Assembly: GCA_947626905.1 (NCBI GenBank)
Contig: CANQUE010000004.1
Location: 1-64,000, forward strand
Direction of reading: 5' to 3'
Length of the DNA stretch: 64,000 bases
From: an uncultured Oscillospiraceae bacterium
GTDB taxonomy: Bacteria; Bacillota; Clostridia; Oscillospirales; Oscillospiraceae
Position numbers and translations under genes: made by a program. Shown here piece after piece: positions 33,250 to 42,439 of the stretch. A model generated the notes under the pieces. It saw nothing but the letters and a program-made list of their open reading frames with translations, was not told where the DNA came from and did not search any database. How positions within the stretch are numbered: position 1 is the first letter of the stretch; every line of letters starts with the position of its first letter.

Positions 33250-34589
33250 ATCGTTTTCTCCTTCACCGGTCTGACCGGCTTATTCAAGTTCTCCCGAAGG
33301 ATGGCGGCCGCCTCCCCGCAGGACACGGTCACCTGGCCGCCGGAGCGCAGGTCCTTCAGCCCCACGGTCCCGGCCGCCCGCTCGCTCTCCCCCACCACCA
33401 CGGCATAGGGGATCGCCAGCTTATCGGCATAGGCAAATTTCGCCTTTGTCTTCTTCTTTTCCGCGTATACCTGGGTCCGGACCCCCTCGGCGCGCAGGGC
33501 GGCGGCGCAGCGCACGGCGTAATCCAGATCCTCCTCCAGGGGGATCACCAGCGCGTCGCAGGGAGCGGTGGGCAGCTCGTCGTTGAGAATCCCCTGCTCC
33601 TGGAGGATGTAGAACAGCCTGGTCACCCCGATGGACAGGCCCACGCCCGGCAGCTTTTTGTCCGTGTAATACCCCGCCAGGTCGTCGTACCGTCCGCCGG
33701 AGCAGACGCTGCCCACCTCCGGATAGTCGGTCAGGACGGTCTCATACACCGTGCCGGTGTAATAGTCCAGGCCCCGGGCGATGGTCAGATCCACCCGCCA
33801 CTTGTCCTCCGGCACGCCCAGCCCCGGCAGCAGGCCGGTGACAGCCTTCAGCTCGGCCAGGCCCTGATCCAGCGCCGGGCATTTCCCCGCCAGGGCCTCC
33901 AGGGTGGCGATGGGCTCCGCCGAGCGCAGGATCTCCAGCAGCTCCTCCGCCTTTTCCGGCGCCATGCCCAGCTCCTCCAGGATGGCCTTCACTTTCTCCG
34001 GCCCGATCTTCTCCAGCTTGTCCACCGCGGTCATCACCGCCGCCGACTGGCCGCCGATGCCCAGGTATTCAAACAGCCCGTTGAGCACCTTGCGGTTGTT
34101 CATGCGGATGCAGAACCGCTCCAGCCCCAGGTTCCGCAGGGTCTGGCAGATGATGGCGGGCATTTCCGCCTCGTTGGCCACGTCCAGGCTCCCGTCGCCG
34201 ATCACGTCGATGTCCGCCTGGTAAAACTCCCGGAACCGGCCCCGCTGGGCCCGCTCGCCCCGGTAGACCTTGCCGATCTGATACCGGCGGAAGGGGAAGG
34301 CCAGCTGGCCGTAATTCATGGCCACATACTTGGCCAGCGGCACCGTCAGGTCGAACCGCAGGGCCAGGTCGCTGTCCCCCTTGGTGAAGCGGTATATCTG
34401 TTTTTCCGTTTCCCCGCCGCCCTTGGCCAGCAGCACCTCCGCCGGCTCGATCACCGGCGTGTCGATGGAGGTGAAGCCGTACAGGGCATACGTCCGGCGC
34501 AGCACGTCGAGCACCGCGTCCATCCGGGCCTGGGGCCCGGGCAAAAGCTCCATGAACCCGGACAGGGTCCGGGGTTTGATCCGTTCCAT
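33246..34589 (-). CDS. hisS: histidyl-tRNA synthetase
   Basis: 447 residues. Class II motifs: motif 2 (AQRGRFREFYQADIDVIG), the histidine-specific ARGLDYYTGTVYE, motif 3 region (SVCSGGRYDDLAGYY), and the C-terminal anticodon-binding domain. It forms the hisS-aspS pair frequent in Firmicutes. No T-box leader was found: the gap to mgsA is only 58 bases. GAGGAG precedes the ATG. Confidence 0.98.
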   Translation of the reverse strand: MERIKPRTLSGFMELLPGPQARMDAVLDVLRRTYALYGFTSIDTPVIEPAEVLLAKGGGETEKQIYRFTKGDSDLALRFDLTVPLAKYVAMNYGQLAFPFRRYQIGKVYRGERAQRGRFREFYQADIDVIGDGSLDVANEAEMPAIICQTLRNLGLERFCIRMNNRKVLNGLFEYLGIGGQSAAVMTAVDKLEKIGPEKVKAILEELGMAPEKAEELLEILRSAEPIATLEALAGKCPALDQGLAELKAVTGLLPGLGVPEDKWRVDLTIARGLDYYTGTVYETVLTDYPEVGSVCSGGRYDDLAGYYTDKKLPGVGLSIGVTRLFYILQEQGILNDELPTAPCDALVIPLEEDLDYAVRCAAALRAEGVRTQVYAEKKKTKAKFAYADKLAIPYAVVVGESERAAGTVGLKDLRSGGQVTVSCGEAAAILRENLNKPVRPVKEKTI

Positions 34590-34647
34590 ATTCGCTCCTC
34601 ATGGCGGACGGCAGCCTGTCCGGCCGCCGCCCAGCTGGTTTTTGTCC

Positions 34648-35058
34648 TTATTTTTTCCTGGCCTTGGGGTTGACGATGTCGCGCCAGGCGAAGTCGCCCC
34701 GGCGCAGGCCCTGGACCAGCACCTCCGCCGTGGCCATATTGGAGGCGAAGGGGATGTTATGGGCGGCGCAGAGCAGCGCGATCTCATTCACCGGGCCGAA
34801 CAGCTCCGGGTGGTAGGGATCGGCGAAAAACATCACCAGGTCGATCTCGTTATAGGCGATGCGGGCGCCGATCTGCTGCACGCCGCCCTGGGTGGCGTTC
34901 ATATATAGCTCGATGGGCAGGCCCGTGGCTTCGCTCACCAGCTTTCCGGTGGTGTTGGTGGCAATGATGTTGTGTTCGGCAAGGATGCCGCTGTAGGCGA
35001 TGCAGAATTGCACCATCAGTTCCTTCTTCCCGTCATGGGCCATCAGTGCGATATTCAT
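34648..35058 (-). CDS. mgsA: methylglyoxal synthase
   Basis: 136 residues starting at the ATG at 35058 (GGAGAG five bases upstream); the GTG six bases earlier in the ORF track overlaps that site. It converts dihydroxyacetone phosphate to methylglyoxal plus phosphate, a bypass when phosphorylated sugars accumulate. Family motifs: ALMAHDGKK, the phosphate-binding ATNTTGKL, GGVQQIGARI, and catalytic Asp in FFADPYHPE. Between mrdA and hisS; the link is probably positional. Confidence 0.95.
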   Translation of the reverse strand: MNIALMAHDGKKELMVQFCIAYSGILAEHNIIATNTTGKLVSEATGLPIELYMNATQGGVQQIGARIAYNEIDLVMFFADPYHPELFGPVNEIALLCAAHNIPFASNMATAEVLVQGLRRGDFAWRDIVNPKARKK

Positions 35059-35119
35059 AAACACTCTCCGATCTATAGGATTCCACTTGCCGAGGCAAGG
35101 TTTTTTCCGGCTCTTCCCG

Positions 35120-37210
35120 TCAGTGGAGGAGGGTCAGCTCCTGCTCCGTCTGCTGGGTGCTCTCTTTGAAATCAAAATAGTATTGCAGCACGTCCCTGGC
35201 CATATAGCCCAGGCTGGCGCCGCGGGCTCCCTTCTCCAGCGCCACCGCCACGGCGATCTCCGGGTCCTCATAGGGGGCGTAGCAGATGAAGAAGGCGTCG
35301 TTGGTGCCGAAGCCGGTCTCGGTGGTACCGGTCTTGGCCGCCACGGTGTAGGGGAAACCGAAAAACTCCATACGGGCGGTACCGTTGGTGATGGCCCCCC
35401 GCATCCCGGAGTGGATCAGGTCCCAGGTGGCCTGGGAGCTCTTCACCTGGCTGACCACCTCCGGCTCCCGCTCATACACGCTCTCGGAATAGTCATAGCT
35501 GGAGGCGGACTTGAGGATGGAGCAGCTGTAGGTGGTGCCGGAATTGGCGATGGCCGCCGCGTACCGGGCCAGCTGGATGGGCGTCACCAGGGTGAAGCCC
35601 TGGCCGATGGAGGCCTGGATGGTGTCGGCGGCATACCAGGCGGCGTTGCGCTGTCCGGCATAGCGCCAGGCCTTGTACTCCGGGGAGGCCACCTGGCCGG
35701 TCTCTTCGTACAGCTCGATGCCGGAGGGCTCGCCCAGGCCCAGAAGGGCGCCGTATTTGTCGATGTTCTTGATCTGGATGGTATCGCCCACGGTGTAGAA
35801 GAAGAAGTTGCAGCTGTAGGTCAGCGCCTTATCCACCGTGAGAGAGCCATGGCTGCCGGTACAGCCGGGGGCATAACCCGCGTCCTGGTATTTTTTATAC
35901 ACGCCGGTGCAGACAATCTCCGTCTTCCCGTCGATGAAGCCCTCCGTCAGGGCCGCCAGGGCCATGCAGGGCTTGAAGGTGGAGCCGGGGGAGTAAAGGC
36001 CCTGGAGGGCCCGGTTCAGCATGGGCGTCCCCTCGTCCTCCTGCAGGGCGCTGTAGTCCCGCAGGAAGGTCTGCAGGTTATAGGTGGGGTAGCTGGCGAT
36101 GCACAGCGGCTCGCCGGTGCGCACGTCTATGGCCACCAGGGCGCCGCCCTTGATCAGCTCCTTCATATCTTTCAGATTCCCCTCCGCCTGCAGCTGGGCG
36201 TTGTTCCGCTCCGTTTCCGCGTTGGTGGTGGTGATATAGCTGGCCAAGGCGGTCTCGGCGGCGCTCTGCAGCTCGATGTCCAGCGTCAGATAGATGTTGT
36301 TTCCGGGCTGGGGGATCTCGGTATAGACGGTGCTGGTGATGACGCCCTCGCTGGTGCTGGTGAGCTTGGCCTTGCCGTCCACCCCGTGGAGCAGGGACTC
36401 AAAGGCCGCCTCCACGCCGGACTTGCCCACCGTGGCGTCCATAGGATAGCCCTTTTCCTTGTAGGTATCATATTCCTCCGCCGTCATAAGGCCGGTATAG
36501 CCCAGCACATGGGGGGCATAGGCGGTGTTGTATTCCCGGATATAACCCACCTGCACGTCCACGCCGGGCAGGTCCGCCTCCATGAGGGAGGTGATGGTGT
36601 TGATGTTCACATCCTGGGCGAAGATATAGTCGGCGGTGGCGATGTCGTAGCGGACGTTGACCGCATAGCGGATGGAGGAGATGATGCGCATCTCGTCGGC
36701 GGTGTAGTTGCCGTCGATGCCGTAGCGGGTGCGCATGTTGGCCATCACCTCCACGGCGGTGGCGTCCTCGTCCAGCTTGTTCGCCTTCAGCCACGCCTCC
36801 AGCAGCAGCCGCTGGGTGGCGGACATATCGGTGAACTGCCAGGGGGTGGAGGCGCTGATGGGCAGCTCGTCGTTATAGTGGTCGCCGTTGGCCTCGATGA
36901 TCTGGCACATCTCCAGGATGTCGGCGTTGATCTCGTCGTTGTCCAGGCCGGAATAGAACAGCTCGTCCACGTCGATGAGCAGATTGTTGCAGTTCCGGTT
37001 GGACACCAGCAGCCGGCCGTAGCGGTCCATGATGTTCCCCCGGGCGGCGATGACGGTCTTCTCGGTGACGATGGAGTGGGTGGACTCCTCATAGGCCTGG
37101 TTGCCGCCCACGATCTGCAGCTGGTACAGCGTGACGAAAAACGTCGCCAACACCGCCGCCACCACCAGCCCCAAAAAGGCCAGCCGTCCCGGACTGATCA
37201 GCTTTCTCAT
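35120..37210 (-). CDS. mrdA: penicillin-binding protein 2 (MrdA), class B transpeptidase
   Basis: 696 residues. One N-terminal membrane helix (LAFLGLVVAAVLATFFVTLY), the PBP dimerisation region (RGNIMDRYGRLLVSN), then the transpeptidase with intact SxxK (SPGSTFKPCMAL), SxN (YSCNFFF) and KTG (AAKTGTTETG). It cross-links peptidoglycan in the elongasome. The mreC-mreD-mrdA order fixes it as the rod-shape enzyme rather than a sporulation SpoVD, although GAD-like extra loops make it longer than E. coli PBP2. AAGGA precedes the ATG. In contrast to the DacF-like protein, all active-site motifs are preserved. Confidence 0.95.
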   Translation of the reverse strand: MRKLISPGRLAFLGLVVAAVLATFFVTLYQLQIVGGNQAYEESTHSIVTEKTVIAARGNIMDRYGRLLVSNRNCNNLLIDVDELFYSGLDNDEINADILEMCQIIEANGDHYNDELPISASTPWQFTDMSATQRLLLEAWLKANKLDEDATAVEVMANMRTRYGIDGNYTADEMRIISSIRYAVNVRYDIATADYIFAQDVNINTITSLMEADLPGVDVQVGYIREYNTAYAPHVLGYTGLMTAEEYDTYKEKGYPMDATVGKSGVEAAFESLLHGVDGKAKLTSTSEGVITSTVYTEIPQPGNNIYLTLDIELQSAAETALASYITTTNAETERNNAQLQAEGNLKDMKELIKGGALVAIDVRTGEPLCIASYPTYNLQTFLRDYSALQEDEGTPMLNRALQGLYSPGSTFKPCMALAALTEGFIDGKTEIVCTGVYKKYQDAGYAPGCTGSHGSLTVDKALTYSCNFFFYTVGDTIQIKNIDKYGALLGLGEPSGIELYEETGQVASPEYKAWRYAGQRNAAWYAADTIQASIGQGFTLVTPIQLARYAAAIANSGTTYSCSILKSASSYDYSESVYEREPEVVSQVKSSQATWDLIHSGMRGAITNGTARMEFFGFPYTVAAKTGTTETGFGTNDAFFICYAPYEDPEIAVAVALEKGARGASLGYMARDVLQYYFDFKESTQQTEQELTLLH

Positions 37211-37228
37211 CTGGTTCCTTTCCGCGCC

Positions 37229-37783
37229 TCACCGGCCCATCGGCCGGGAAGCGATCAGTTTGCAGGGGATGTAAATGGGCATGGCCCAGACCAGGCTGTA
37301 TGCCGTCTGGATCAGCCCCGTGCGCCACACGGGCCAATTCGCGCCCGCCCCCAGAAGGGCCGTCCGAAACAGTTTCACGTCCCCGTCCAGGAAAAACAGG
37401 AACCGGAACATCTGGCAGAAGGCCACCACGGCGAGCGCCGCCAGGGTCAGCGTCATATAGGACACGAAACCCTTGTGGAGCATATATTTTCCCAGCACGC
37501 CGGAGAAAAAACCGGCGGCGGGGAGCAGTACGGTGAACAGCGCCACCTGGTCGGTATAGGCGATGTCGGAGAAGATCCCCGCCGTCAGCCCGACGAAGCC
37601 GCCCCAAAGGCCGCCCTCGAACAGGCCCACCGCCACCACCGCCGACGGCACCAGCATGGCCCGCACGCCCCACAGCGTAAAGCGCACCGCCACCAGGTTC
37701 TGCAGGGAGAACAGCACCACCAGCAGCAGCCCGTAGGCGATGGCCCGGCGCAGCTTGGACAGGTCTATCAAGTCAAGCAGCAT
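37229..37783 (-). CDS. mreD: rod-shape protein MreD
   Basis: 184 residues, almost entirely hydrophobic with about five or six membrane helices (AIAYGLLLVVLFSLQNLVAV; AVVAVGLFEGGLWGGFVGLTAG), the usual size of MreD. Integral membrane part of the elongation complex between MreC and PBP2. CAGGAG before its ATG overlaps the end of mreC, so it is coupled. Confidence 0.92.
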   Translation of the reverse strand: MLLDLIDLSKLRRAIAYGLLLVVLFSLQNLVAVRFTLWGVRAMLVPSAVVAVGLFEGGLWGGFVGLTAGIFSDIAYTDQVALFTVLLPAAGFFSGVLGKYMLHKGFVSYMTLTLAALAVVAFCQMFRFLFFLDGDVKLFRTALLGAGANWPVWRTGLIQTAYSLVWAMPIYIPCKLIASRPMGR

Positions 37784-37788
37784 AATGC

Positions 37789-38637
37789 TTACTCCTGAAC
37801 GGTGAAGTCGGTGATGATGAACACCTGTGTCAGACTGCCCAGGTCACAGGCCGGCTCTACCACGCCGTAGATGGTCTGGCCGTTGCCCTCGCTGAGCACG
37901 GCGCTGATATAGCCGATGATCAGTCCCTGGGGAATGGAGCCTCTGCCGGAGGTGAGCACCGCCTCGCCCTCCACCAGCTGGGCGTTCTCGGACAGATAGG
38001 TCAGGCGCAGCTCGTTGTTCTGCATCAGGGAGAACTCGCCCACGCACATCCCCACCGCGCCGGCTTCGCCCACCAGCGCGCCCACGTCGATGCCGGAGTC
38101 GACCACGGTACGCACCGTGCACCAGGTGTCCCCCAGCTCGATGACCTGGCCCACCAGCGCGCCGTACTCGGTGATGACGCAGTCGCCCACCTCGATGGGG
38201 TTGGTGGCGTTGGACGAGCCCTTGGAGATGCGGAAGGTGCTCTCCCAGTTGGAGCTGGACCACTCCGTGATCTTGGCGGACTCCATCACATAGTCGGTAT
38301 GCTTTTCCGCGAAGCCCAGCAGCTCCCGCAGCCGGATGTTCTCCTCCTGGAACTCGGAGGCGCTGATGGCCGCCTGCTGGGCCTGGGCCAGCTGGGCCCG
38401 GAGGGCGTTGTTGTCCGCCACCAGCTGGTCATATTCGTAGATATAGCCATAGATGCCCTCGATCCACTCGATGGCGGAGGAGGCCGCCTGGCCCACCGCG
38501 CCGGACAGAGAACCGGTCACGTTGGCCAGCAGTCCCGCCCGGCCGCCCAGCAGCACGGTGGCCAGCACCGCTATCAGCACCACGGCCACCACCACTGCGC
38601 CTACCCGCAGGCCATATTTTCTGATGTATTCTTTCAA
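37789..38637 (-). CDS. mreC: rod-shape protein MreC
   Basis: 282 residues if started at the TTG at 38637, whose TTGA overlaps the maf stop TGA and has GGGAG ten bases upstream. The product then begins with KEYIRKYGLRVG right before the membrane helix, as in other MreC proteins. The ORF-track ATG at 38682 would add 15 residues inside maf. After the helix come a coiled coil (NNALRAQLAQAQQAA; FQEENIRLRELLGF) and two beta domains. Periplasm-side scaffold of the elongasome that activates PBP2. Confidence 0.93.
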   Translation of the reverse strand: MKEYIRKYGLRVGAVVVAVVLIAVLATVLLGGRAGLLANVTGSLSGAVGQAASSAIEWIEGIYGYIYEYDQLVADNNALRAQLAQAQQAAISASEFQEENIRLRELLGFAEKHTDYVMESAKITEWSSSNWESTFRISKGSSNATNPIEVGDCVITEYGALVGQVIELGDTWCTVRTVVDSGIDVGALVGEAGAVGMCVGEFSLMQNNELRLTYLSENAQLVEGEAVLTSGRGSIPQGLIIGYISAVLSEGNGQTIYGVVEPACDLGSLTQVFIITDFTVQE

Positions 38638-39221
38638 ACCAACTTGACTCCCGCTTCTGAAAGCATTTCCCCCAAAAGACACAGGGGCAGACCCACCACG
38701 TTGTAGTAGTCCCCCTCGATCCGCTCCACAAAAAGCCCCGCCCGGCCCTGGTAGCCATAGGCCCCGGCCTTGTCCATAGGCTCGCCGGTGGCCACATAGC
38801 TGTCGATCTCGGCGTCGGTCAGCTCCCGGAAGAACACCTTCGTCACGGCCATGCGGGTGTCGTTGTAAGACTGGACGGCGGGATACACGCCGTACCGCAC
38901 CAGGCTCACGCCGGTGTAGACCTGGTGCTCCCGGCCGGAGAGCAGCCGCAGCATCCGCCGGGCGTCCGCCACGTCATGGGGCTTGCCCAGGATCATCCCG
39001 TTTACGCCCACCACCGTGTCCGCGCCGATCACCAGCGCCTCGGGATGGGCTTCGGCCACCTGCCTGGCCTTTTGCTGGGACAGATACCAGGCCGTCCGGC
39101 CCGCCTCCGCCTCGTCGGGCGGCACCTCCGGCCCCGGGGCGGGGATGATCCGGAACGGCAGCCCCAGCGTTTCCATCAGCTGCCGCCTTCTGGGGGAGGT
39201 GGAGGCAAGGATCAGCTCCAT
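38634..39221 (-). CDS. maf: Maf/YhdE family nucleotide pyrophosphatase
   Basis: 195 residues from the ATG at 39221 (AAGGAG upstream; overlaps the U32 stop by 10 bases). Family signature at the N terminus, LASTSPRRRQLMETLGL, with the catalytic Asp in VIGADTVVGVNG and the conserved GKPHD. It hydrolyses modified or canonical nucleoside triphosphates (dTTP/UTP type) as house-cleaning. Its position before mreC is conserved in many bacteria. Confidence 0.95.
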   Translation of the reverse strand: MELILASTSPRRRQLMETLGLPFRIIPAPGPEVPPDEAEAGRTAWYLSQQKARQVAEAHPEALVIGADTVVGVNGMILGKPHDVADARRMLRLLSGREHQVYTGVSLVRYGVYPAVQSYNDTRMAVTKVFFRELTDAEIDSYVATGEPMDKAGAYGYQGRAGLFVERIEGDYYNVVGLPLCLLGEMLSEAGVKLV

Positions 39222-41308
39222 AGCGCTCCTTTCTGATAGGCCCCCCGGCTGGCGTTGATCGGCACATAGTCGTTTTGCTCCCGGTACCGCTGGGTCACCT
39301 GCACGCACTCCCGGGGGCTCTCGGTGGTGAACAGCAGCCGCAGGCCCCACAGCCCCGCCCCGGCATATATCTCCGGGTGGTCGGCCAGGAAGATCTTCCG
39401 GCTGTCATAGACCGTGTTCCGGCAGCCAAACTCCTTCGCCACCGGGTATACGCCTCCAAAGGCGTCCCCCATGGAGGCAGGGGTGGAGCAGGCGCACCGC
39501 CCGGCGCTGTTGCGGATCAGGCAGTGATCCGTCACCATCACCGGCACCCGGCCGTAGACCACCATCTCGGTGGGGGCGGACTTGGCCATCCCGGCGATCT
39601 GCCGGGCGGTCATCTCACAGGAGGCGGTGACGGAGATCAGCCCCGCCCGGCCCAGCCGGTCCAGGGCCAGGGAGTTGGCCACGTTCAGGGCCAGATCCCC
39701 CCGCACGGCCATGCCCGCCCGCCGGGCCGCCGGCAGCAGCCCCAGGCTCCCGGCCAGCACCTGGCGCACGCCCATGGCTTGGAGCGCGGCCAAAAGCTCC
39801 GCCAGCACCGGCATCTCCGCCTCGGAAACCACCGGCGGCAGCACCGCCGCGATCTTTGTCCCCCGGGAGCGGAAATGCTCCACCCCCGGCGCTCCGGCCG
39901 CCAGCACCTCCGCCGGCACATAGAGCAGCTCCGCCCCCATGCCGGCCAGCTCCGGCGTCAGCTGGGACTCGGAGGACACCTGCAATATCAGCTTGGGCGG
40001 CCCCGGCGGGAGCTGGTTCTCCGGCCGGAGAGGGCGCTCCTCCACCCGGACGGTCACCGGTTCCCGGCTCTTGTCGCTGATCTGGGCCAGCAGATCCCGC
40101 CGGGCGTCTTCCACCGCCTCGTCGGGATAGTCCAGGTTCGGGGCCACGGCGCATTTGACATAGGTGCAGTGAAAGGGCGTCCCGCCCGTGCGCTGCAGGA
40201 TCTCCCGGACGCGGCTGTCGGATATGCCCTGGCGGCCCAGGTCGATGGGCTCAAAGCCCCTGTGCACCGCCCGGCTGCCCTGTTCGTCCTCCGCGGCGAA
40301 CAGGGCGGGCTTGCCCGGCTCCAGCACCGCGTAAAACTTCACCGGCACCCGGCGCAACTCGCCGCTCATGTAACCGCGGCGCACCTCCGTATAGAACCGG
40401 GACGGGACCTTGTCCCGCTCCGGCGCGGGGGCGAACATATCCGGCCCCGCCTGGCCGGTGAAATAGCCGTCGGACAGGCCCGTGGCGCCGAAGGCGCCGG
40501 CCAGATAATCCCGCTCCTCCGGCGAGGGGGGCAGCTTTTCCCGGATCGCCCGGGCATACAGCCGGGTGGCATAGGCCACATATTCGGGGCGGCGGTCCCG
40601 CCCCTCGATGGCGGCGAAGGCCACCCCGGCGGCCTCCAGCTCCTCCAGCCGGTCGATCAGGCACACGTCCGCCATGGACAGGGGATGCTCGTCCATCCGT
40701 CCGCCCAGGGAGAACCGGCCCCGGCAGGGCTGGGCGCAGCGCAGGCACCCGTCCCCCCGGTGTTCATGGGCCATGGCCCCTATGTAGCAGCGGCCGCTGT
40801 GGGCCACGCACACCGGCCCGTGGACGCACACCCCCACCGGGATGGGCGACGCCTTGGCGATGGCGGCCACCTGGTCCGCGCTCAGCTCCGGGGCCAGGAT
40901 CACCCGGCTCAGACCCATGGCGGCCGCGGCCGCCACGCTGTCCAGGTTGCTCAGCCCCAGGCGCAGGCCGCCCCACAGGGGCATGTCCGGCAGAGTCTGG
41001 CGCAGCGCCGAAATCAGGCCCGTGTCCCGGACCACCAGCGCCCCCGCGCCCTCCCGGGCGGCAAACAGCGCCAGATCCAGGGCCTGGGGCAGGGTCTCGT
41101 CCGTATACAGCGCCTCCACGGCCACCGCCGCCAGGCAACCCCGCACCCGGCAGTAGCGGATGCTCTGGGCCAGCCCCTCCCGTTCCAGGGGCTGGTCGCC
41201 CTTGCCCAGGGCGGTGAGCCCCCGGCCCATATATACCGTGTCCGCTCCGCTCTGCACGGCGGCGATCACCGCCTCCGTGCTCCCGGCAGGCGCAAGAATC
41301 TGCAGCAT
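39212..41308 (-). CDS. U32 family protein, RlhA/YhbU-type
   Basis: 698 residues from the ATG at 41308 (GAGGG upstream). N-terminal U32 barrel (LAPAGSTEAVIAAVQSGAD) with the cysteine-rich signature VCVHGPVCVAHSGRCYIGA and CLRCAQPCR. A central domain of the DUF3656/collagenase-like type and a second U32-like part (EMVVYGRVPVMVTDHC...C.C) follow. Despite the peptidase name, the two-part form resembles E. coli RlhA, which hydroxylates a 23S rRNA cytidine using an iron-sulphur cluster. That role is inference. First gene of the U32-maf-mreC-mreD-mrdA operon. Confidence 0.88.
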   Translation of the reverse strand: MLQILAPAGSTEAVIAAVQSGADTVYMGRGLTALGKGDQPLEREGLAQSIRYCRVRGCLAAVAVEALYTDETLPQALDLALFAAREGAGALVVRDTGLISALRQTLPDMPLWGGLRLGLSNLDSVAAAAAMGLSRVILAPELSADQVAAIAKASPIPVGVCVHGPVCVAHSGRCYIGAMAHEHRGDGCLRCAQPCRGRFSLGGRMDEHPLSMADVCLIDRLEELEAAGVAFAAIEGRDRRPEYVAYATRLYARAIREKLPPSPEERDYLAGAFGATGLSDGYFTGQAGPDMFAPAPERDKVPSRFYTEVRRGYMSGELRRVPVKFYAVLEPGKPALFAAEDEQGSRAVHRGFEPIDLGRQGISDSRVREILQRTGGTPFHCTYVKCAVAPNLDYPDEAVEDARRDLLAQISDKSREPVTVRVEERPLRPENQLPPGPPKLILQVSSESQLTPELAGMGAELLYVPAEVLAAGAPGVEHFRSRGTKIAAVLPPVVSEAEMPVLAELLAALQAMGVRQVLAGSLGLLPAARRAGMAVRGDLALNVANSLALDRLGRAGLISVTASCEMTARQIAGMAKSAPTEMVVYGRVPVMVTDHCLIRNSAGRCACSTPASMGDAFGGVYPVAKEFGCRNTVYDSRKIFLADHPEIYAGAGLWGLRLLFTTESPRECVQVTQRYREQNDYVPINASRGAYQKGALWS

Positions 41309-41388
41309 AAATCCCTCGTGTTCATCCGGCCGCAGGCGGCCGGGCAGGTGCCAGTCCAAAGACCATAAAAGACCATATAATCTTTTAC

Positions 41389-41417
41389 ATTATAAACGTA
41401 AACCTCTGACAAAACAA
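41389..41417 (-). promoter_or_regulatory. promoter of the U32-maf-mre operon
   Basis: On the minus strand TTGTTT (41412-41417), 17-base spacer, TATAAT (41389-41394). The leader contains the tandem 10-base repeat AAAGACCATA (plus-strand reading, about 41358-41377). Confidence 0.7.
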
Positions 41418-41453
41418 GAGAAAATCCCGATTTCAGGAAGCCTTTACAAAAAC

Positions 41454-42302
41454 TTAAAATTTGACCCGCCGGAGCTCGTCCAGCGCCGACGCCGGCACGC
41501 GCACCTCTCCGTCTATGCCCCGGCCCAGCCGGATGCGGGGCTTGCGCTCGCCGTGGAAATCGCTGCCGCCGGACACGGCCAGGCCGAACCGGGCCGCCAG
41601 ACCGGTCAGAAGCTCCCGCCGCTCCGGGCCATAGCCGGAATAGACGCACTCCATGGCCCGGCATCCCGCCTCGGTACAGGCGCGGATGAAGGCCTCCAGC
41701 GCCCCGCCCTCGTAGCCGTACTGCAGCGGATGGGCGATGGCGGCCAGGCCCCCGGCGCTTCGGATGGCCTCGACCGCCTGCTCCAGAGGCATGCGCCGCC
41801 GGGGCTGGTAATAGACGCCGCCCTTGTTCAGCCACCGGGTCAGCGCCTCCTCCACCGAGGACGCGCAGCCCGCCTTCACCAGCAGGGAGGCGATGTGGGG
41901 CCGGCCCAGGACCGCCCCGGGAAAGGAGGCCCTCAGCCGGTCCATGGAAAGGGGAAAGCCGTCCGCCGCCATGGCGTCCACGATGGCCGTGTTGCGGCGC
42001 TCCCGCTCCCGCCGGAACCAGTCCAGCGCCTCGGCCAGGGCGGGGGCGGCCGGGTCGATGAAATAGCCCAGGATGTGTACGCCCTGGCCCAGATACCCGG
42101 CGGAGACCTCCACGCCGGGGACCACCTCCACCCCCAGCGCCTCTCCCGCCGCCAGCGCCTCGGCCAGGCCGGAGGCGGTGTCGTGGTCGGTCACGGCGAT
42201 GGCGGCCAGGCCCGTTTCCCGGGCCAGCGCCACCGTCTGGCGGGGCGTCAGGGTCCCGTCCGACGCCGTGGTGTGTACATGCAGATCGATCAGGCGTTCC
42301 AT
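41454..42302 (-). CDS. PHP-domain phosphoesterase
   Basis: 282 residues from the ATG at 42302 (AGGAGG upstream). The PHP metal-binding motifs are in order: DLHVHTTASDG, AVTDHDT, PGVEVSAG, AIAHPLQYG, and GGSDFHG near the C terminus. Relatives include the nuclease/phosphatase RNase AM (YciV/TrpH), which removes 5-prime nucleotides from short RNAs and pAp; that activity is plausible here but not shown. Monocistronic, divergent from the dnaD gene. Confidence 0.9.
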   Translation of the reverse strand: MERLIDLHVHTTASDGTLTPRQTVALARETGLAAIAVTDHDTASGLAEALAAGEALGVEVVPGVEVSAGYLGQGVHILGYFIDPAAPALAEALDWFRRERERRNTAIVDAMAADGFPLSMDRLRASFPGAVLGRPHIASLLVKAGCASSVEEALTRWLNKGGVYYQPRRRMPLEQAVEAIRSAGGLAAIAHPLQYGYEGGALEAFIRACTEAGCRAMECVYSGYGPERRELLTGLAARFGLAVSGGSDFHGERKPRIRLGRGIDGEVRVPASALDELRRVKF

Positions 42303-42390
42303 CGTCCGTCCTCCTGTCGTTGTCGTTCCGCGGTAAGGGGGCATGTTTTGCGGTCCCGGCTTCGCCGGGAGCAAAACGCCGTAAATCAAA

Positions 42391-42416
42391 TATAATGGCC
42401 GCTTGCGGCCATTATA
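42391..42416. repeat. perfect palindrome built on TATAAT, at the PHP promoter
   Basis: TATAATGGCCGC (42391-42402), TT, GCGGCCATTATA (42405-42416): 12 of 12 paired. Its right arm is the minus-strand -10 box of the PHP gene and the predicted start point falls near the centre. Almost the same sequence as 10715-10741. Confidence 0.7.
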
Positions 42417-42439
42417 GCATAAACAAGCAAAACTTGTAA
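42411..42439 (-). promoter_or_regulatory. promoter of the PHP gene
   Basis: On the minus strand TTACAA (42434-42439), 17-base spacer, TATAAT (42411-42416). The -35 hexamer is the exact complement of the dnaD -35. Confidence 0.7.

Noticed and set aside
34590-34647. T-box riboswitch before hisS
   Set aside because: The gap is only 58 bases and has no T-box sequence or specifier-loop architecture.
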